DNA of 64,000 nt, from assembly GCA_008360955.1 (NCBI GenBank), contig LUCM01000530.1, positions 92,476 through 156,475 on the forward strand. Direction: 5' to 3'. The translations under genes and the position numbers were made by a program. Below the pieces are notes generated by a model, which worked only from the letters and a program-made list of their open reading frames with translations, was not told the DNA's origin and did not search any database. This document shows, one piece after another, positions 1 to 12,286 of this stretch. Positions within the stretch are counted from its first letter, which is position 1. Each line of letters begins with the position of its first letter. The DNA is from Fasciolopsis buskii (Eukaryota; Platyhelminthes; Trematoda; Plagiorchiida; Fasciolidae).

Positions 1-301
1 GAGCATTTGCAGCACGAGCCATTGCTCGCGCTAACATAGTTTTCCCACAGCCAGGTGGACCGAACAAGAGTACTCCTTTGGGAGGTTTAAGCAATCGTGA
101 CGGGTAGGGGAGCAAAGAGACTTTTTGGAAAGGTTGAATAACGGATTCTTGTAATTCTTCAATGATAGAATCAAGACCCCCGATAGAGTCCCAGTCAGTG
201 GACAAAATACGTGTGTCTACCAGATTGACAGCAATACCCACCTCGTAATCCGTGAGTACAGGAACCGGGTGAACACCGAGACGGGAGAATAATTGTTGCG
301 C
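1..301 (-). CDS. ATAD1: ATAD1/Msp1 AAA ATPase, internal exon (runs off the window)
   Basis: Read on the minus strand, this exon opens with [10 protein letters not shown], passes a [13 protein letters not shown] segment and a [15 protein letters not shown] segment, and reaches [17 protein letters not shown], a perfect Walker A. The order and spacing match ATAD1/Msp1, in which a linker helix (animal proteins read EKLMKQIGV here) is followed by an SDIAGLD-like entry to the AAA domain. The family uses ATP to pull mislocalised tail-anchored proteins out of the mitochondrial outer membrane and peroxisomes. The exon begins after an AG at 302-303 preceded by a T-rich stretch. An ATG at 313 exists but lies upstream of this acceptor, and the missing membrane anchor is supplied by the exon at 8904-9020, so I treat 301 as a splice junction rather than a start. 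Walker B, sensor motifs and C-terminus lie outside the window. Confidence 0.93.
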
Positions 302-3300
302 CTGCATGTTCATAAGTATAAAAGATAGTACAAAACAAATATCAACCAAAGCAAATAATTATCCGAAACATTCGATGGTCTGATTGGACGGGACAAAATC
401 TGCAACCGAATTCCAACAGACTCTATATCAAATTATTGGAAATTTATCTGGGGATGTGTGATGGTGTCAACTATAACGATCGGTTGGAATGTCATTGGAT
501 GCGTGAAGCATGAATACCGTGAGGGAAATTTGCTCCATAGCCAACATAATCCGTGACAGTGAAATAACGGTCAAATCGGATTGTGAAATTTGAAATAAAG
601 CGGAATCACACCTAAGGTCACATCAAGTGAAAAGTAAACTGATGCTGAGATGCCGTTCACCAGTAAGCTTAGATAGCACGCTGTTCAGCATGGCCCGAGG
701 TAATCGTATCAGTGCACAGTGCAGACTCCGGTGACAGTGTGAGCAGCAAAAGATCAAACTGCGTTTCAATTTCCCTCAAGGTTGGGACCCTCCTGGATTT
801 GGGCAAATGACTTCTATTTGAACAAGTTTAAACTGACCTCCGGATGCGAACTGGACCCTCGCAGTCCGTTGGCAAACTAGACACTATTCGAAGTCGTGAG
901 CACCAGGTGAACGTGTCTCAGGTCTATAGCAAACCCCTGAATTCGGTTCAGAAAAAATATGACTGTGTTGTGCCCAGTGGCCAGAACAAATTAATCTGAT
1001 TTACTGGTCTCTTGATCACACAAACTCTCATTTCCTCATTTCTAAATCATATAAGTAAACTTCCGTTAACCTGTCATTTAGGCCACAATTAGCATTGCGA
1101 GCTTAGATGGGAAAATATGCATTATATCCATACTGTAGCGACTATAAATGATGGCGACTACCGTAATTGGATGACGTACATCAGGAGGGAATATGGATAG
1201 AGTGTATCACATTTGTTCCACGTAAAGTTCTAGTCACTATTCTGTCTAGTTTTGCGTTTCACGCGTACTTGCGTAGCTGAAATACGGTCTACCCATGCGA
1301 ACAAGCTAATACCTCTACAGTTGCCTTGCCTCGTCGAATCCAGCTAGAAAACTGCTGCCAGATAATTGCTAATTTCGAAATGCATCATAAACACGAAACT
1401 TTTCTCCATATTCTGCAAATTTCGATCGATATTTAATGAAAATTTATTCCATATCCAGTAATCTTTTACCCGAAATGTTTCGTATTTATCAATTAGACAA
1501 ACCCCATAAACCGTGTGAGATACATACAGATAGACAGACAGACAAACAAACAAACATAAGTCCTGGTTTCTTTTTTGTATGGACATAGGCAACACAAATA
1601 AAGAACACAATTCATATCGTATTCGGCGCTGTCTTCTCCATCTAAGCAACATTCGAGGTGACAGGGTAGGACGACATCAAGCGTCTCATATGGCATTGCT
1701 TCAGGGTCTGTCTATTTCTCTCGTACGTATAACAGTCAATTCGCTTGCCAATGTCACTTTGCATTCGATTATCTGGAACACATTTGTATACCTCAAGTTG
1801 GCATATAATACCTCTAGTAACATTAAACAGTTATTTTATGATGACTCATCCACAATGGCTTCGTGTTGTGCCTCGCCTCGTGTCCCCGTGATACACATCG
1901 TATGTTCAACATCTCTTCCCCATGTCTGCTATAGTCTCTGCATCGAAATTAAATGAGTTCACTCAGACAGCCCCAGCGATGGGATACAAAATCCGGCAAA
2001 TCCGCATACGTTTGTCACCGAAGACCAAACGTGTAGTGACCAATCTTCACCATCTTCGGTACCCAGTGCGTAATGAATCGTATGTGCAAAACACGCCAGA
2101 CATGATAGAATATTGAAATTCGAATTAGAAACAAACATTTTATTTTTTTCGGAAAAAAGCAATGTTGTGGATTTGGAATCGTTGAATCGTGATGAAATGG
2201 AGAACAAAAAAGAGGGAATGAAGCGATAAAATCAAATTTGCGAAGCCAATAAATGTAAGCAGCATGCAATGTCAATCAGAACGAGTGGTTTTAAGTAAAA
2301 CATTTTTCACCCGACGAGTCATCAGATGATGCAACTGATTGAAGATTCGATCCAAGATGGTGGGATATTCCAGTAAGAATGGGACATAACATACGTGATC
2401 GACACACAAGCAGAGCACAAATAGTGCGGCGAACTAGCGAGCTGCTCACTACTCAACTACCCAAACTATCTGACGATTAATGATACTGTCTATAGAATAG
2501 TCCGATCTGTAGATCCAAATCGTTTTCCGTCAAAAAATAGGATATGTATATGGCTGATGAGTCTACCTGAGTAAAAAAACAACTAACAAAACGAGAGCCA
2601 CATTGTGATTGTAAGGTGAAACAATTAGACGATCACGAAAAGCTATCCGCAACCATACTAAGAGTTTCGCAGTGTTTGGAGTTCATCTAGGTCTTCTTCG
2701 ATGAGATGCTCTCTTCAACGAAACACATTCGTTCGAGGCCGTTCGGGAGTAGGAACGAGATTATTTCGAACAAGGCACAATGTACACGTATGGTACCGAT
2801 TAGAGAGAAAAGAACGAACGGCAAAAACAACAAATTGGACAATAACAAGTGATAAATCTAATCGGAAAATCGACCGTAGTGATGACATATCAGAGTCGGG
2901 CAGAAATTGGAACGTGGGAAACTTGAAAACGAAACGTGTGATTAGAGCTATTTTACATTTTCCCAGATTGTAGAGGAAGCAGACTTGTGGGAACTAAGCT
3001 ATACAACCAACAATGAACAGCCACAGAGTTTTTTTTTTAATTCTGTATCTATGTTCTGTCTCTAACTGTCTCTCGTTCCCCTTTCGACCTAGTCATTACG
3101 ATGTCTTACATAAAAGACCTAAATAACATTCATGTTCTCGAGAAGGGTTAAGGCACACGAAAAATTACCGTCACCGACGGAAAGTATGCGAACGCTGTCG
3201 TTAAGTGCACACCGGAGCCGTCGCAGTATCGTTCGAATACGGTATGAGAATCCACCTAGAATTTCGCAAAACCCGTTCTACCTTAGCTAATTGTAATCCG

Positions 3301-5382
3301 AGGTTCCACAAAGACAGTGACAACTTCATAGGATAGAGCCTATTAGAGCATACCAGTCACTTGTAACCGTTACTTAACAAGAGGATCGATATCATGAATC
3401 ATCGATGAACATACACAATCGGTGGGAGTGAGATCGATTTATATCGTGATATGGTTGTTTTACCGTTGTGTGATATTTGTCCTAAAAGTCAGATTGGTTA
3501 AAAAGTAAGGGTGATTATCGCTGACTCCCAAACAACGAGAGGCCGGGCACACGTCACTCGGATCCAAAACTTTCATGTCCAATCGTCTACCGCTAACTAG
3601 CTGCGCGATTCAACAAATATGGACTTCCATTGATGAGCCACGGAAGTGTTCTCCATCTGAATGAACGCGGCCAAATGTAGAGAATCCAGTGGGAACAAAG
3701 AATTGTATTGAAGTAGTTGAACTAATTATTTATATATATAATATATATGTATATATATGCATATATACCGCTCAGAAGCCCATTCATCCAAGTTTGACAA
3801 TCAATCCACAATCGGTTCGAATGACGAGGAGATAAGCATTAAAAATTCAGTGCATCACTTTTGTGGCATAACTTAAGAGTCAAGCAATTACCATTGGTAA
3901 ACCACGAGAGTTTGCTCTCAATTTGTAGCTGTTGGATCTAAAACGTAGCAAGTGCGGCAGAAGACGATCGACGCAAACAGTCTGATATTTCTGTTTGCAT
4001 TTGATGAAGCAAAAGCAATCACACTACTTTATGCCAGACGGGATTAGTTTTAACCGGTTTTCGGGAAATTTAATAATGCTACCATTAATGTACTGAACTC
4101 GTTGAATACTGTTTCAATCGCGTCTGGAGCTGGCAAATTTTCCAATACGATCCTGCTTCAAATGCCCGCGTATGTAACGTTTTTGAATGAATAATGTCTA
4201 ACCCACCGGAGAACTCTTTCAGACCATGTCGTCATCGGGGGCGGTGGACAGTGTTAGACGACAATCAATACTACAACCATTACTAAGAAAATACGACTTT
4301 GCGCAAACAGTTAGAATAAATGAGCAACTTAGACTCTTTTAAACAACGGGTAAACAGAACCTAAGAGATTAATGAGTCACCATACATATGGAGAGATAAA
4401 TGATCTCTACGGTAGCAAGTGTTCATTGAATGCAAATACTGGACGAGAACAGGGAAAACAAAACTTCCGGTAACTGTTTGTAATCACACAAACACACATA
4501 CAACTTGTGATAAGCATAAGATTCTCCCAAGGGAAAGAATAGGACGCACGAATGAAAAATGCACTGTATGAGCAAACTTTCACGGACCCAATTGGTCATA
4601 GGTGGGAGAATAGACGAAATTGGCATAAGCATGAAACCTACAGTCAGATTCTGCGGACAATCCGTCTATGTTGGCACCTCGATGAACGAAAGAAAAGGAA
4701 AGATGATGCTACACTTAAAACCTCTTGGAATGATCGATTGGAATTCAATACGAGAAGAAGACCCATGAACAGTCTAGAAGAAAGTCCTATTCAATGTTAA
4801 AACTTTTTGTATTACAACCGTAGTGGACTTGGGTTACGTGGTACAGATTCAGTACACAAATCTAGCAAAACTAAATGACCGAGGTTTAAAAAATATATAA
4901 TGCAAGAGATACGAGAAACTGACCCACTGTAGACTATGAGACTGATAGTAAAAAGGGATGGTACATATGAGAGCAGAAAAGGTAAGCGATCAATAATCAC
5001 CTGCTACTCGAAAGGCAGACTAGTGGAAGAAGTAGATGACGGGAAACGGTTAGATGGAAAAGAGACCACATCAGTTCGCAATGAGAAAAAGCAACGAGAC
5101 GAAATAACCGAATGCAAAACATCTGTCAGAGAAGATCGGATGAGTAAGTTTCGCATTCGATTCAAGAAGCATACTTTTGTCAATTTCTGACGAACCCAAC
5201 ACCAAAGAGCGTGGATCGAGTGGCAAGACCGGGACATTGTGAGTGCATAACATCATGACAAAGAAAGGCTAACTGCAGTAGAAGACTAATTGTGATTTTA
5301 CGGTGATTAATCATATAGGCAGTAAAATCAAGCGACCAATATGGGTGCTTAGTTCCTGTTCAATCAATCATTCAAAGACAAT

Positions 5383-5560
5383 CCGGTTGGCTTAGTGGCG
5401 AAGACGCTCGACTCACAATCGTTCATCTCAGTCTTACACGTCCTTACTGAGTGTTCCTAACAAGCCAGATGAAACAACCGTACAATGTGTGCGCCCGCGA
5501 ATTTCCATGACTAGCTGGATGCTGATGACGACGATGCATGTTGAATCGTTGAGAATTTAG
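5383..5560 (+). repeat. Sm-alpha-like SINE, diverged copy
   Basis: The head reads TTGGCTTAGTGGCGAAGACG, a good Pol III A box of the tRNA-like head seen in schistosome Sm-alpha SINEs. Downstream is TTCCTAACAAG and GATGAAAC, the stem II and GAAA parts shared with the copies at 39.7 and 40.6 kb. The copy lies in the ATAD1 intron. The start of the ribozyme core is mutated (CTGAGTG for CTGATGA). Confidence 0.6.
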
Positions 5561-6256
5561 GAAGATTAAAATGACAAAACCATCCATCGCACTATCTCCA
5601 CCATTGTAAGACACACTGACCGCAAACTAACCGATTAGTAGGTTCTTGTGATTTGCTATTTGCAATGTCAATCCGAACAGAAAGATCAACTATATGGTGA
5701 TTATATCATGTTAGTTGGCATATCGAACAAAGTCACTGTTAAGCCGAATGAAAAATGCAAAGCACATTCCCCACTAAACGGTATTAAAATGACGGTTTTT
5801 GGAATCTAAGCCGAGAAGACAGGTCACTTCTGTTTCGGCCGGAATAGATGGGTAGTACGAAGACGTCTACCCCTCCTCCCACCCGCAGAGAAACCGTGGA
5901 TTCTTATGGATAACCGCTCCCGTGAAGATGATGACTGAAACAGTTCGCATGTATGGCACAGTCTACACCATGTTTCTTTCATTCGGTTTTTCTCTCACAT
6001 GCCTCATCTTATCCCTAGTCGTGGTTCGAATAGCATGCAATCTACAAACAGACCTGTGCTACATGCATAAATACCTACATACAAATATACATTACATCCA
6101 TAGTGTGTACACAAATAAACAAACATTCCCGGAAACGCACGATCGGCCTCGTTATTAGTGACGTTCATCAGGCTGTGTACCCGGTACTACGTTGTCAATC
6201 TATCCAAATACTTAAACACTCCGAATGCAAGTTGTCATTAAAATTTTGTCGGGCTG

Positions 6257-6277
6257 ACACACACACACACACACACA
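6257..6277. repeat. (AC)n microsatellite
   Basis: Ten AC units, followed within 20 bp by the palindrome ATCACAATTGTGAT. Confidence 0.9.
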
Positions 6278-7524
6278 TACACGGGTGTAAACGGGATCAC
6301 AATTGTGATTGCGGTTTGTTCTATGTGAATTAGACATTCCCAACCAAATGTAACAAGGGCGTTAGAAGCACAACTGGATACATTTGTTGGTCGGCAGTAT
6401 GTATACGAGCAAATATCATCGATGCATTCACCTCACGATCATAGTACGTTCACCAGCCACACGTAGCAATTAAGCTTTGCCTGGGGTAATGTCAGCATAC
6501 CTAGCAAGAACTAGTAGACCGTAGAATTCAATCAGCCATAGATTCAACTATAAACGTGCTACACAGTTTTACGGTAAATGAACAAATTCAAATTTGTTTG
6601 CTGGTTGGAAGGGACACGAAATAACAAAGAGGAAACACTAAAATCGAGGTATCCGAGAGGAGAAGAGAAAACGATGCAGGCATGAAGAAAACACCAAAGA
6701 CAGAGTCAAAACCATTATGCATAAAAATATTCCCATCACGCACAAGTAGCATGATGGTAGCTGGTCAAGAATTTCTCTAGGAACACATGGAAATTGACTC
6801 GGCTATTGCTGCTCACCTAATCAAGACCGTACTTCTTTTTGTCATTCGACACTCATGTTTTGCAATTTAAGTGTGCGCGAATGCACCTTGTGTCAGATGA
6901 AATTTGAAAACCACTAACCTGGCACCAAAGTGTTCTGAATGTCTCGTATTTTCATAGTACCACCAATTCAGAAAGCAAAATGAAAACAAGAAATAGTAAC
7001 AGATAGACTGTAAAACGATAGGTTGAAAATCCATATGGAAGGGGAAAGATTTCGAATCCAAGAACGTCACTAACTGCGGCATTCAATGTATCACTCACCG
7101 TCCCCAGTCATTTGTACGGGGGATTTATGTGGATCTTAACCCGATAGTTTAACTGGACCAACATGAGCCAGTTCACCGGTTAAAGTTTTCATATTTTTTT
7201 GTCGCCATGCTGTCGATCGATTACCTAGAGTCATCCTCTAAACATTACCGGCCGCGAACAACTGTACAACGAGGGTGTCGTTTTGTGGACATGCACAAAA
7301 CATATCCTAAACACCTTAATCTAGTCTGATTCAGTGCATTTTCAAAAGACTGGACTCTAAGACCCAGTACCCTACGCCAAACCTCTGGGTAACTGAAAAA
7401 GTTGTGCCAACACATTCAACCAATACTACGAGACAACGGTGTTCAAGCACCGAAAATCTCTGCAAATCTGTTTCCAACGACCGTATTTTAGGGTCGCTTG
7501 GCAGTACCGACTTCATTTGTAGTG

Positions 7525-7690
7525 GCCAAGTAACAAACCTCGTGGAGCCTAAACTTAAAGGTTGCAGGTTCGAATCCGCTCATCGCCGGTCAGCTTCCCC
7601 AAATAGCAGCACTCTGTTGTTCATGACCCCCTCCGTGAAAATGAAACACGTCGTGGTTTCATTATTAAAGGAAGTAAAAGATAAAAATAT
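7525..7690 (+). repeat. tRNA-derived SINE, family S1
   Basis: GCAGGTTCGAATCC is a good Pol III B box. It is followed by the family-specific CGCCGGTCAGCTTCCCC and a tail GTTTCATTATTAAAGGAAGT. The same order recurs at 35930-36095 (plus) and inverted at 35205-35365 and 35430-35585. Confidence 0.7.
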
Positions 7691-7734
7691 ACTTGACCTA
7701 TGATAGACAGGCAGATGTCACGCCAAAGTCATAG

Positions 7735-8215
7735 GTCTTTCAAGTTAGTGAATGCTAATTGAGTCTTATGTATGCGCGAAGACACTTCGTCCGATATACG
7801 ACCACCAGGTGAGATACAAGCACCCAAGTAATTAAATCGATCCACTTCACACAGATGATCTCCTGCAAGAACAAGGTTCGGCTTTGAACTAGTCTTGTCC
7901 TGCCGGAGATTCGAAGGTGCAAAACGCATTCGAAACATAACTACCGTATCGTCGAACCGATCGAGAAAACATGCGATCTACTTGAATTCTCACGCGAAGA
8001 CACACCATGTTTGCATAGTTTAAAACAAACTGAGTAAATATCCACACCATTGTTCCCCCTGGAGGATAAGGCTATCTCCATGGCTATCTCAGCTAGAAAG
8101 CTGAAAGCAACACATAAAAAGGGACAAATCTGACGAGCACCACTTGTCGTGATGAACTCGGGTGAAATTCCGAACAATTTTGGAATAGCATTACAAACTC
8201 TCGATTTTCTAACGA
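7735..8215 (-). mobile_element. RTE-type LINE fragment (family B), reverse transcriptase C-terminal half
   Basis: Minus-strand frames read TTSGARQICPF (decayed from TTSGVRQGCPL), then AMEIALSS, and after a frameshift FRMRFAPSNLRQDKTSSKP, DHLCEVDRFNYLGACISPGG and ISDEVSSRIHKTQLAFTNL. These are the motif B and post-YADD thumb segments of RTE-clade reverse transcriptases. The YADD box itself lies in a deleted part. Internal frameshift; dead copy. Confidence 0.72.
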
Positions 8216-8903
8216 AGTGGGATAATGAAACCGGGAGCTCGAAAAGATGTCTCCAACACCGAGGATCTGTTGTTAGTGCAATATTGGCTAGACAAAATTA
8301 AAATAAAGCTTGTCTTCAACCGAGTGAGAAGCCGATTGTCTAATTTTACAAACGGATAGAATCAACCGTGTGTCCTATTTATCGAACAACTCCAGCGAGC
8401 GAATTCAGAATAATGTCGACATTCTACTTCCGCATCGGGGAAAATTGCTTGGCATGTGACTCACACATTCTGCGTCGTCCAAATCGATTAGCCAAAATAG
8501 CTTAGGTGAAAATACTGTTGAACGGGAGTCAGATAGTTTTCTGGTGGGCACATGTCCATGAGACCAGCAACGACGCATTCGTAGCAGTTATGGATACTCA
8601 CTGTTTGATAGGTCCATACTGTATGGTGCGTTCAAGAAATTTGTGCACGGCTAAGAATAAGTGCTTCACATTTGTGAAAAGTATTCGAAAAGACAGGAAA
8701 TAAGAATTCTCTAAAATTGTGAAATAATCCATATTTAGGCTAAAAGTATTTCAATAGTGAGTTAGAAAGAGTTAGTGGAACATTTCCTAATTGTGCCCCA
8801 ATTGGCTGAACGTACATTTCCATGATGATTTTATACTTGCCTAACAGATTTGCACATCACTCCAAAATATCATAAATCCGATTGTAGACACACTACGACT
8901 TAC

Positions 8904-9020
8904 CCGTTTTCTAGCTAATCTTTTCTCCTTTGCTGTTGGGTTGATTTGGTCCACAAGATAGTACATCAAACTCAGGGACAGACCGATACCAATCAGCGAG
9001 ATGAGGACTTGCGCGATTCG
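8904..9020 (-). CDS. ATAD1: ATAD1/Msp1, membrane-anchor exon
   Basis: This is a 39-codon exon with phase 0 at both ends. It is bounded by a TTTTAG acceptor just above 9020 and a GTAAGT donor just below 8904. It encodes a hydrophobic helix (LISLIGIGLSLSLMYYLV) followed by DQINPTAKEKRLARKR. In animal ATAD1 the equivalent segment is an N-terminal transmembrane helix, then a DAIDPT-like motif and a basic linker that leads into the residues encoded by the exon at 1-301. Both splice phases agree, so joining the two is straightforward. The few residues before the helix must come from another exon further right, which I could not identify. Too short to stand out as an open reading frame; it was found by reading for the family pattern. 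Confidence 0.88.
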
Positions 9021-11595
9021 CTAAAACCGAACCGCATGGTAGGCGAATAGGTGACCACATTGAAGATGGATCCAAATAGGGCAAAAACAAGTAATTCATA
9101 CAAATAAAGAGGGATCATCCACTGGTTGCAGGAACCAAGAACGGAGAAAACTTAAAAGTTAAGGACAAAAACTCTCTCTTATTCACATTCTGTGTGCTCG
9201 CTGATATAAAGAATGATCTTGTAAGGAATTTGACTTAAACTCCATTTTCGCAATAATACTACCACATGAGTTGTAGTCTCATTCGACAAAATTTCCTAAA
9301 AGTATGTGAAACTAATGACACACATAGGTGGATAAGCTCTACGTTGAAAATCCACTCATCGGGATAAACAAAGCCACTGCTTTTTTTTAACTTGAATTTG
9401 ATTAACACAGATTACGTTGACGAATATGTACATATAAACAATAGACAACAGCAGATCTGAAATATAATAGTCAACTGAAGTAGACGATTCGCTACGTCGT
9501 GTATACGTCAAAAATGTTTGGTAAACACAGTCAAACACACGGTTTCTGTATCATGTGAAGGCGTTCAAACGGGCTGATGATTTCAGCTTGGTGTATACCA
9601 GATAAGTCAGTTTGCTGGTAAATGAATAGAATAGAACTTTCAGACTGAATATTTTCGTTTTTTTTTATTAGTCCCCATTCTCGCTTACGTGCATTCTTCT
9701 GAGAATTCGTCAGGGAATTCGGGATGAAAGTTCACGTCTACCACGTGCTTCACGTGACCGACCGGCTTATCACAAGACTACGCTAGGAATGTGCAAGCTA
9801 AATATGCTTTCAACGATCGACAATTCCTATTAAGTCATCAGATTGGGACGAGGCAAGGAGTTTGTTATAGCGATCAGCTTGTAACTTTAAATCAAACGGT
9901 CAATACTAAGAGGCGCCTAAGGATGCCGATAACGATCACAGACAAATGGAGCTTTCTATTCCTGGTTGGTCGAACAAGATCAGCTACGAGTAACCACGAA
10001 GGTAGAGGGATAAGATCAATTCCATGGTAACCCGGTCTCCGATAGTGGAATCTGATTGAGAACATGTAAGACCGTTTGAACTGAATGATTATACTGGTGG
10101 AGAACCCATTGATCATTGCGAGGGTAAAAAATGCTCCAACAGTATACTAGGACGAAATATCGTTAATGTTCATCTATTGACTGATAGCTGACATGTTGTG
10201 TTGGGTAATAAGTATTGATATGAATGCATGGACCATTGAACCTCTTAAAACGCTTGATGAATCGTGTTTCACTTTGTCAGCATTCAAAGAATCATCACGA
10301 GGGGGCGAACGTGCTAAACTTTGTGTACAGTAGTCATGTGAACAACAACAACAACAAAATTACTCGGTGCTAAGATACCGTTTGTATTAAAGTAAACAAA
10401 AAAATGATATGCTTCATACCGAGTTTTCAATTCGGGAAATTCGAGTGAAACGGTCTATTTTCATATCGTATAGGTAATAATAATTTGAGATGTATCTGTT
10501 GTCGAGTTTATCATGCAATGGACGATCAAGAGATTTTCGTAGCGGTTTTTCGATTGACCTATTGGTTAGTGAGCAAAACCGGTCAATTGGGATAGTCGTG
10601 CTGTACCAATCGGAGATGTTAAATCATGCAAGAGACTCGCGTGTCAACCCTTCTTGGTAATTAAGCTTGCTATTGAGAAGTGCCTAATCAATTTTAAGAA
10701 TACATTGACGTATGTCAGTGATCTATGATCGTGCAAAACCATTTTCGAATAAATGATACATCACGGAGCACCGATTTGCACTAAACCAGTCCGAATAGTC
10801 GCCTATCGGCTAGGATATTCAATGCACAACCGTGCATCCGGAATTCACGGTCCATATTGATCGCGACGGATATGCACCTAATGATGATGATGATTTCTAA
10901 CACACACACCCCCACACAATAGAATAGCCATATAATATTCTCGTGGTCATTAGTTGTCAGTCGGAGGTCAATACTTTGTAGTAAGTCACTGCGTAAAAGG
11001 AAAACAGTAACGTTCAAAAACAGTGCGGAGAAGAAAATCGGACATCCTGATAGATCCGCATCCCGCCGACCTCTTTGTCATATTTGGGTCGTACCCTTGT
11101 ACTGACAAAATAATGTGTTAACGATATCAAGACGCTCTGTGTGATTCGCATGATCAAAAAGGAAAAATTCTAAATTGGATACGGTTTTGTTTCGATTTAT
11201 GAAACGATACTACAGAAAAGGTGGCACATGGTCACATATACGCAACCAATTCGGAAGCATAAACACAGGTCGAATTCAGAAGTGCGATGCCACACCAGTC
11301 AAATACGCTCACACACACGCACACACACACGCATACATACAAACATATACACACGTAGGCAGGTAGGTAAGCAGAAGCATATGCGACTAAGTAGGCGTAA
11401 CTTTAAGCTGCCTAATGTACCCGGGAGGGTAGGCACGTGGAAGCATACGTGTTCAATTACTAGTTCGTCTAATCCACTGCACTAGCATGGTGGCGACCCG
11501 AAAATGAGGAATTCGTGACATTTTGCAGATTTCTACTTCCCTTAACCAAGGAAGGATGTACTCATTTACGTGCACATGAAACCATATAATTCACC

Positions 11596-11598
<3 letters not shown>
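9021..11598. other. Gene-poor DNA upstream of the ATAD1 anchor exon
   Basis: I see no supported gene here. The first ATAD1 exon should lie in this direction. A possible candidate is a donor-like GTAAGC near 9686 (minus) following an ATG-CAC pair in the right phase, but two codons are too little to claim it. Short tracts of (CAA)n near 10340, (ATG)n near 10880 and (CA)n near 11310-11332 are present. Confidence 0.5.

Positions 11599-11644
<46 letters not shown>
11599..11644. repeat. (TA)n microsatellite
   Basis: 46 bp of uninterrupted TA, with shorter TA tracts at about 11723-11737, 11947-11967, 12157-12171 and 12252-12286. Together they separate the P and Q repeats of this cluster. Confidence 0.95.
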
Positions 11645-11645
<1 letters not shown>

Positions 11646-11654
11646 TAGAGGTAA

Positions 11655-11720
11655 AAAGGCGTACTGAGTTATAACATTTGTTGTGAAATTTCGATCGAAA
11701 CGTGAATGAGTAATTGAGTG
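11655..11720 (+). repeat. Short repeat Q, monomer 1
   Basis: AAGGCGTACTGAGTTATAAC followed by TTGTTGTGAAATTTCGATCG resembles the monomers at 12017 and 12183 (consensus AGGCGTACACTGAGTT, a TTTATTGTGACG block, then CGATCC). Each lies beside a (TA)n array. Confidence 0.5.
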
Positions 11721-11749
11721 GGATATATATATATATTTCTCACGAGAAT

Positions 11750-11967
11750 CGAATCTGTACCACCAGGAGTGCGCATGGAAGCTCTTCGTCGAAGAGTCCA
11801 TAGAAGAATCACAACTGTGATTCGTTGATAATTCTTTGTCAGTTGGGCTGAGCCAACCTTAGGAACGAGGGCAGAATGCCCCAGAAACCGCTCGTGTGCT
11901 TCCGGGCAAATTTCGTTTACGCATCCAGATACTACTTGCATGTATAAATATATATATATGTATATTC
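11750..11967 (+). repeat. Short repeat P with three adjacent hairpins
   Basis: Within about 95 bp lie three inverted repeats: CTCTTCGTCGAAGAG (11782-11796), GAATCACAACTGTGATTC (11806-11823) and GTTGGGCTGAGCCAAC (11842-11857). Copies occur at 25512-25600 (same strand) and 28186-28405 (opposite strand). All three are bordered by (TA)n arrays. It could be a small non-autonomous DNA element or the tail of a SINE; I cannot name the family. Confidence 0.55.
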
Positions 11968-12016
11968 ACACGTGAGAATATCTGCAGCTCAGGTAGCATA
12001 CTAAAGAAAAAATCCG

Positions 12017-12090
12017 TAGGCGTACACTGAGTCCCGAAGTGTTTATTGTGACGCTTCGATCCGCACTAGAACTCGTCTGAGAAGGAATCC
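12017..12090 (+). repeat. Short repeat Q, monomer 2
   Basis: TAGGCGTACACTGAGTCCC, GTTTATTGTGACGCTTCGAT, then CACTAGAACTCGTC. Shares its first half with monomer 3 almost exactly. Confidence 0.5.
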
Positions 12091-12182
12091 CAGTATGGTT
12101 TGAAAAGTCACACCAAACACTTAACAACTCAATGTACATCTTCAATTTTTTCTTCAATATATATATATATATTTAGAGTTGA

Positions 12183-12251
12183 GAAGGCGTACACTGAGTT
12201 AATACGTTTATCGTGACGTTACGATCCAAACTAGGACTCGTTGTCAAACGA
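12183..12251 (+). repeat. Short repeat Q, monomer 3
   Basis: AAGGCGTACACTGAGTTAAT, TTTATCGTGACGTTACGATC, then AAACTAGGACTCG and a small hairpin CTCGTTGTCAAACGAG, directly joined to a (TA)n array. Confidence 0.5.
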
Positions 12252-12252
12252 G

Positions 12253-12286
<34 letters not shown>

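Larger units (their letters stand above)
302..8903 (-). other. ATAD1 intron of about 8.6 kb
   Basis: This is the interval between the two ATAD1 exons. It holds a hammerhead-type SINE (5383-5560), a tRNA-type SINE (7525-7690), an RTE fragment (7735-8215), a (TA)-rich tract near 3729-3770, an (AC)n tract and a 14 bp palindrome near 6300. I found no convincing exon in it: the open frames between 1344 and 2973 and between 4423 and 5256 lack family patterns and paired splice sites. Confidence 0.7.

Noticed and set aside
2540..2580. CTGATGAGTC at 2555 as another hammerhead
   Set aside because: No GAAA and no pairing for stem II or stem I; not in a SINE copy.
10781..11017. Minus-strand frame as the missing first exon of ATAD1
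   Set aside because: No suitable donor in phase 0 and no resemblance to the short polar N-terminus of the family.
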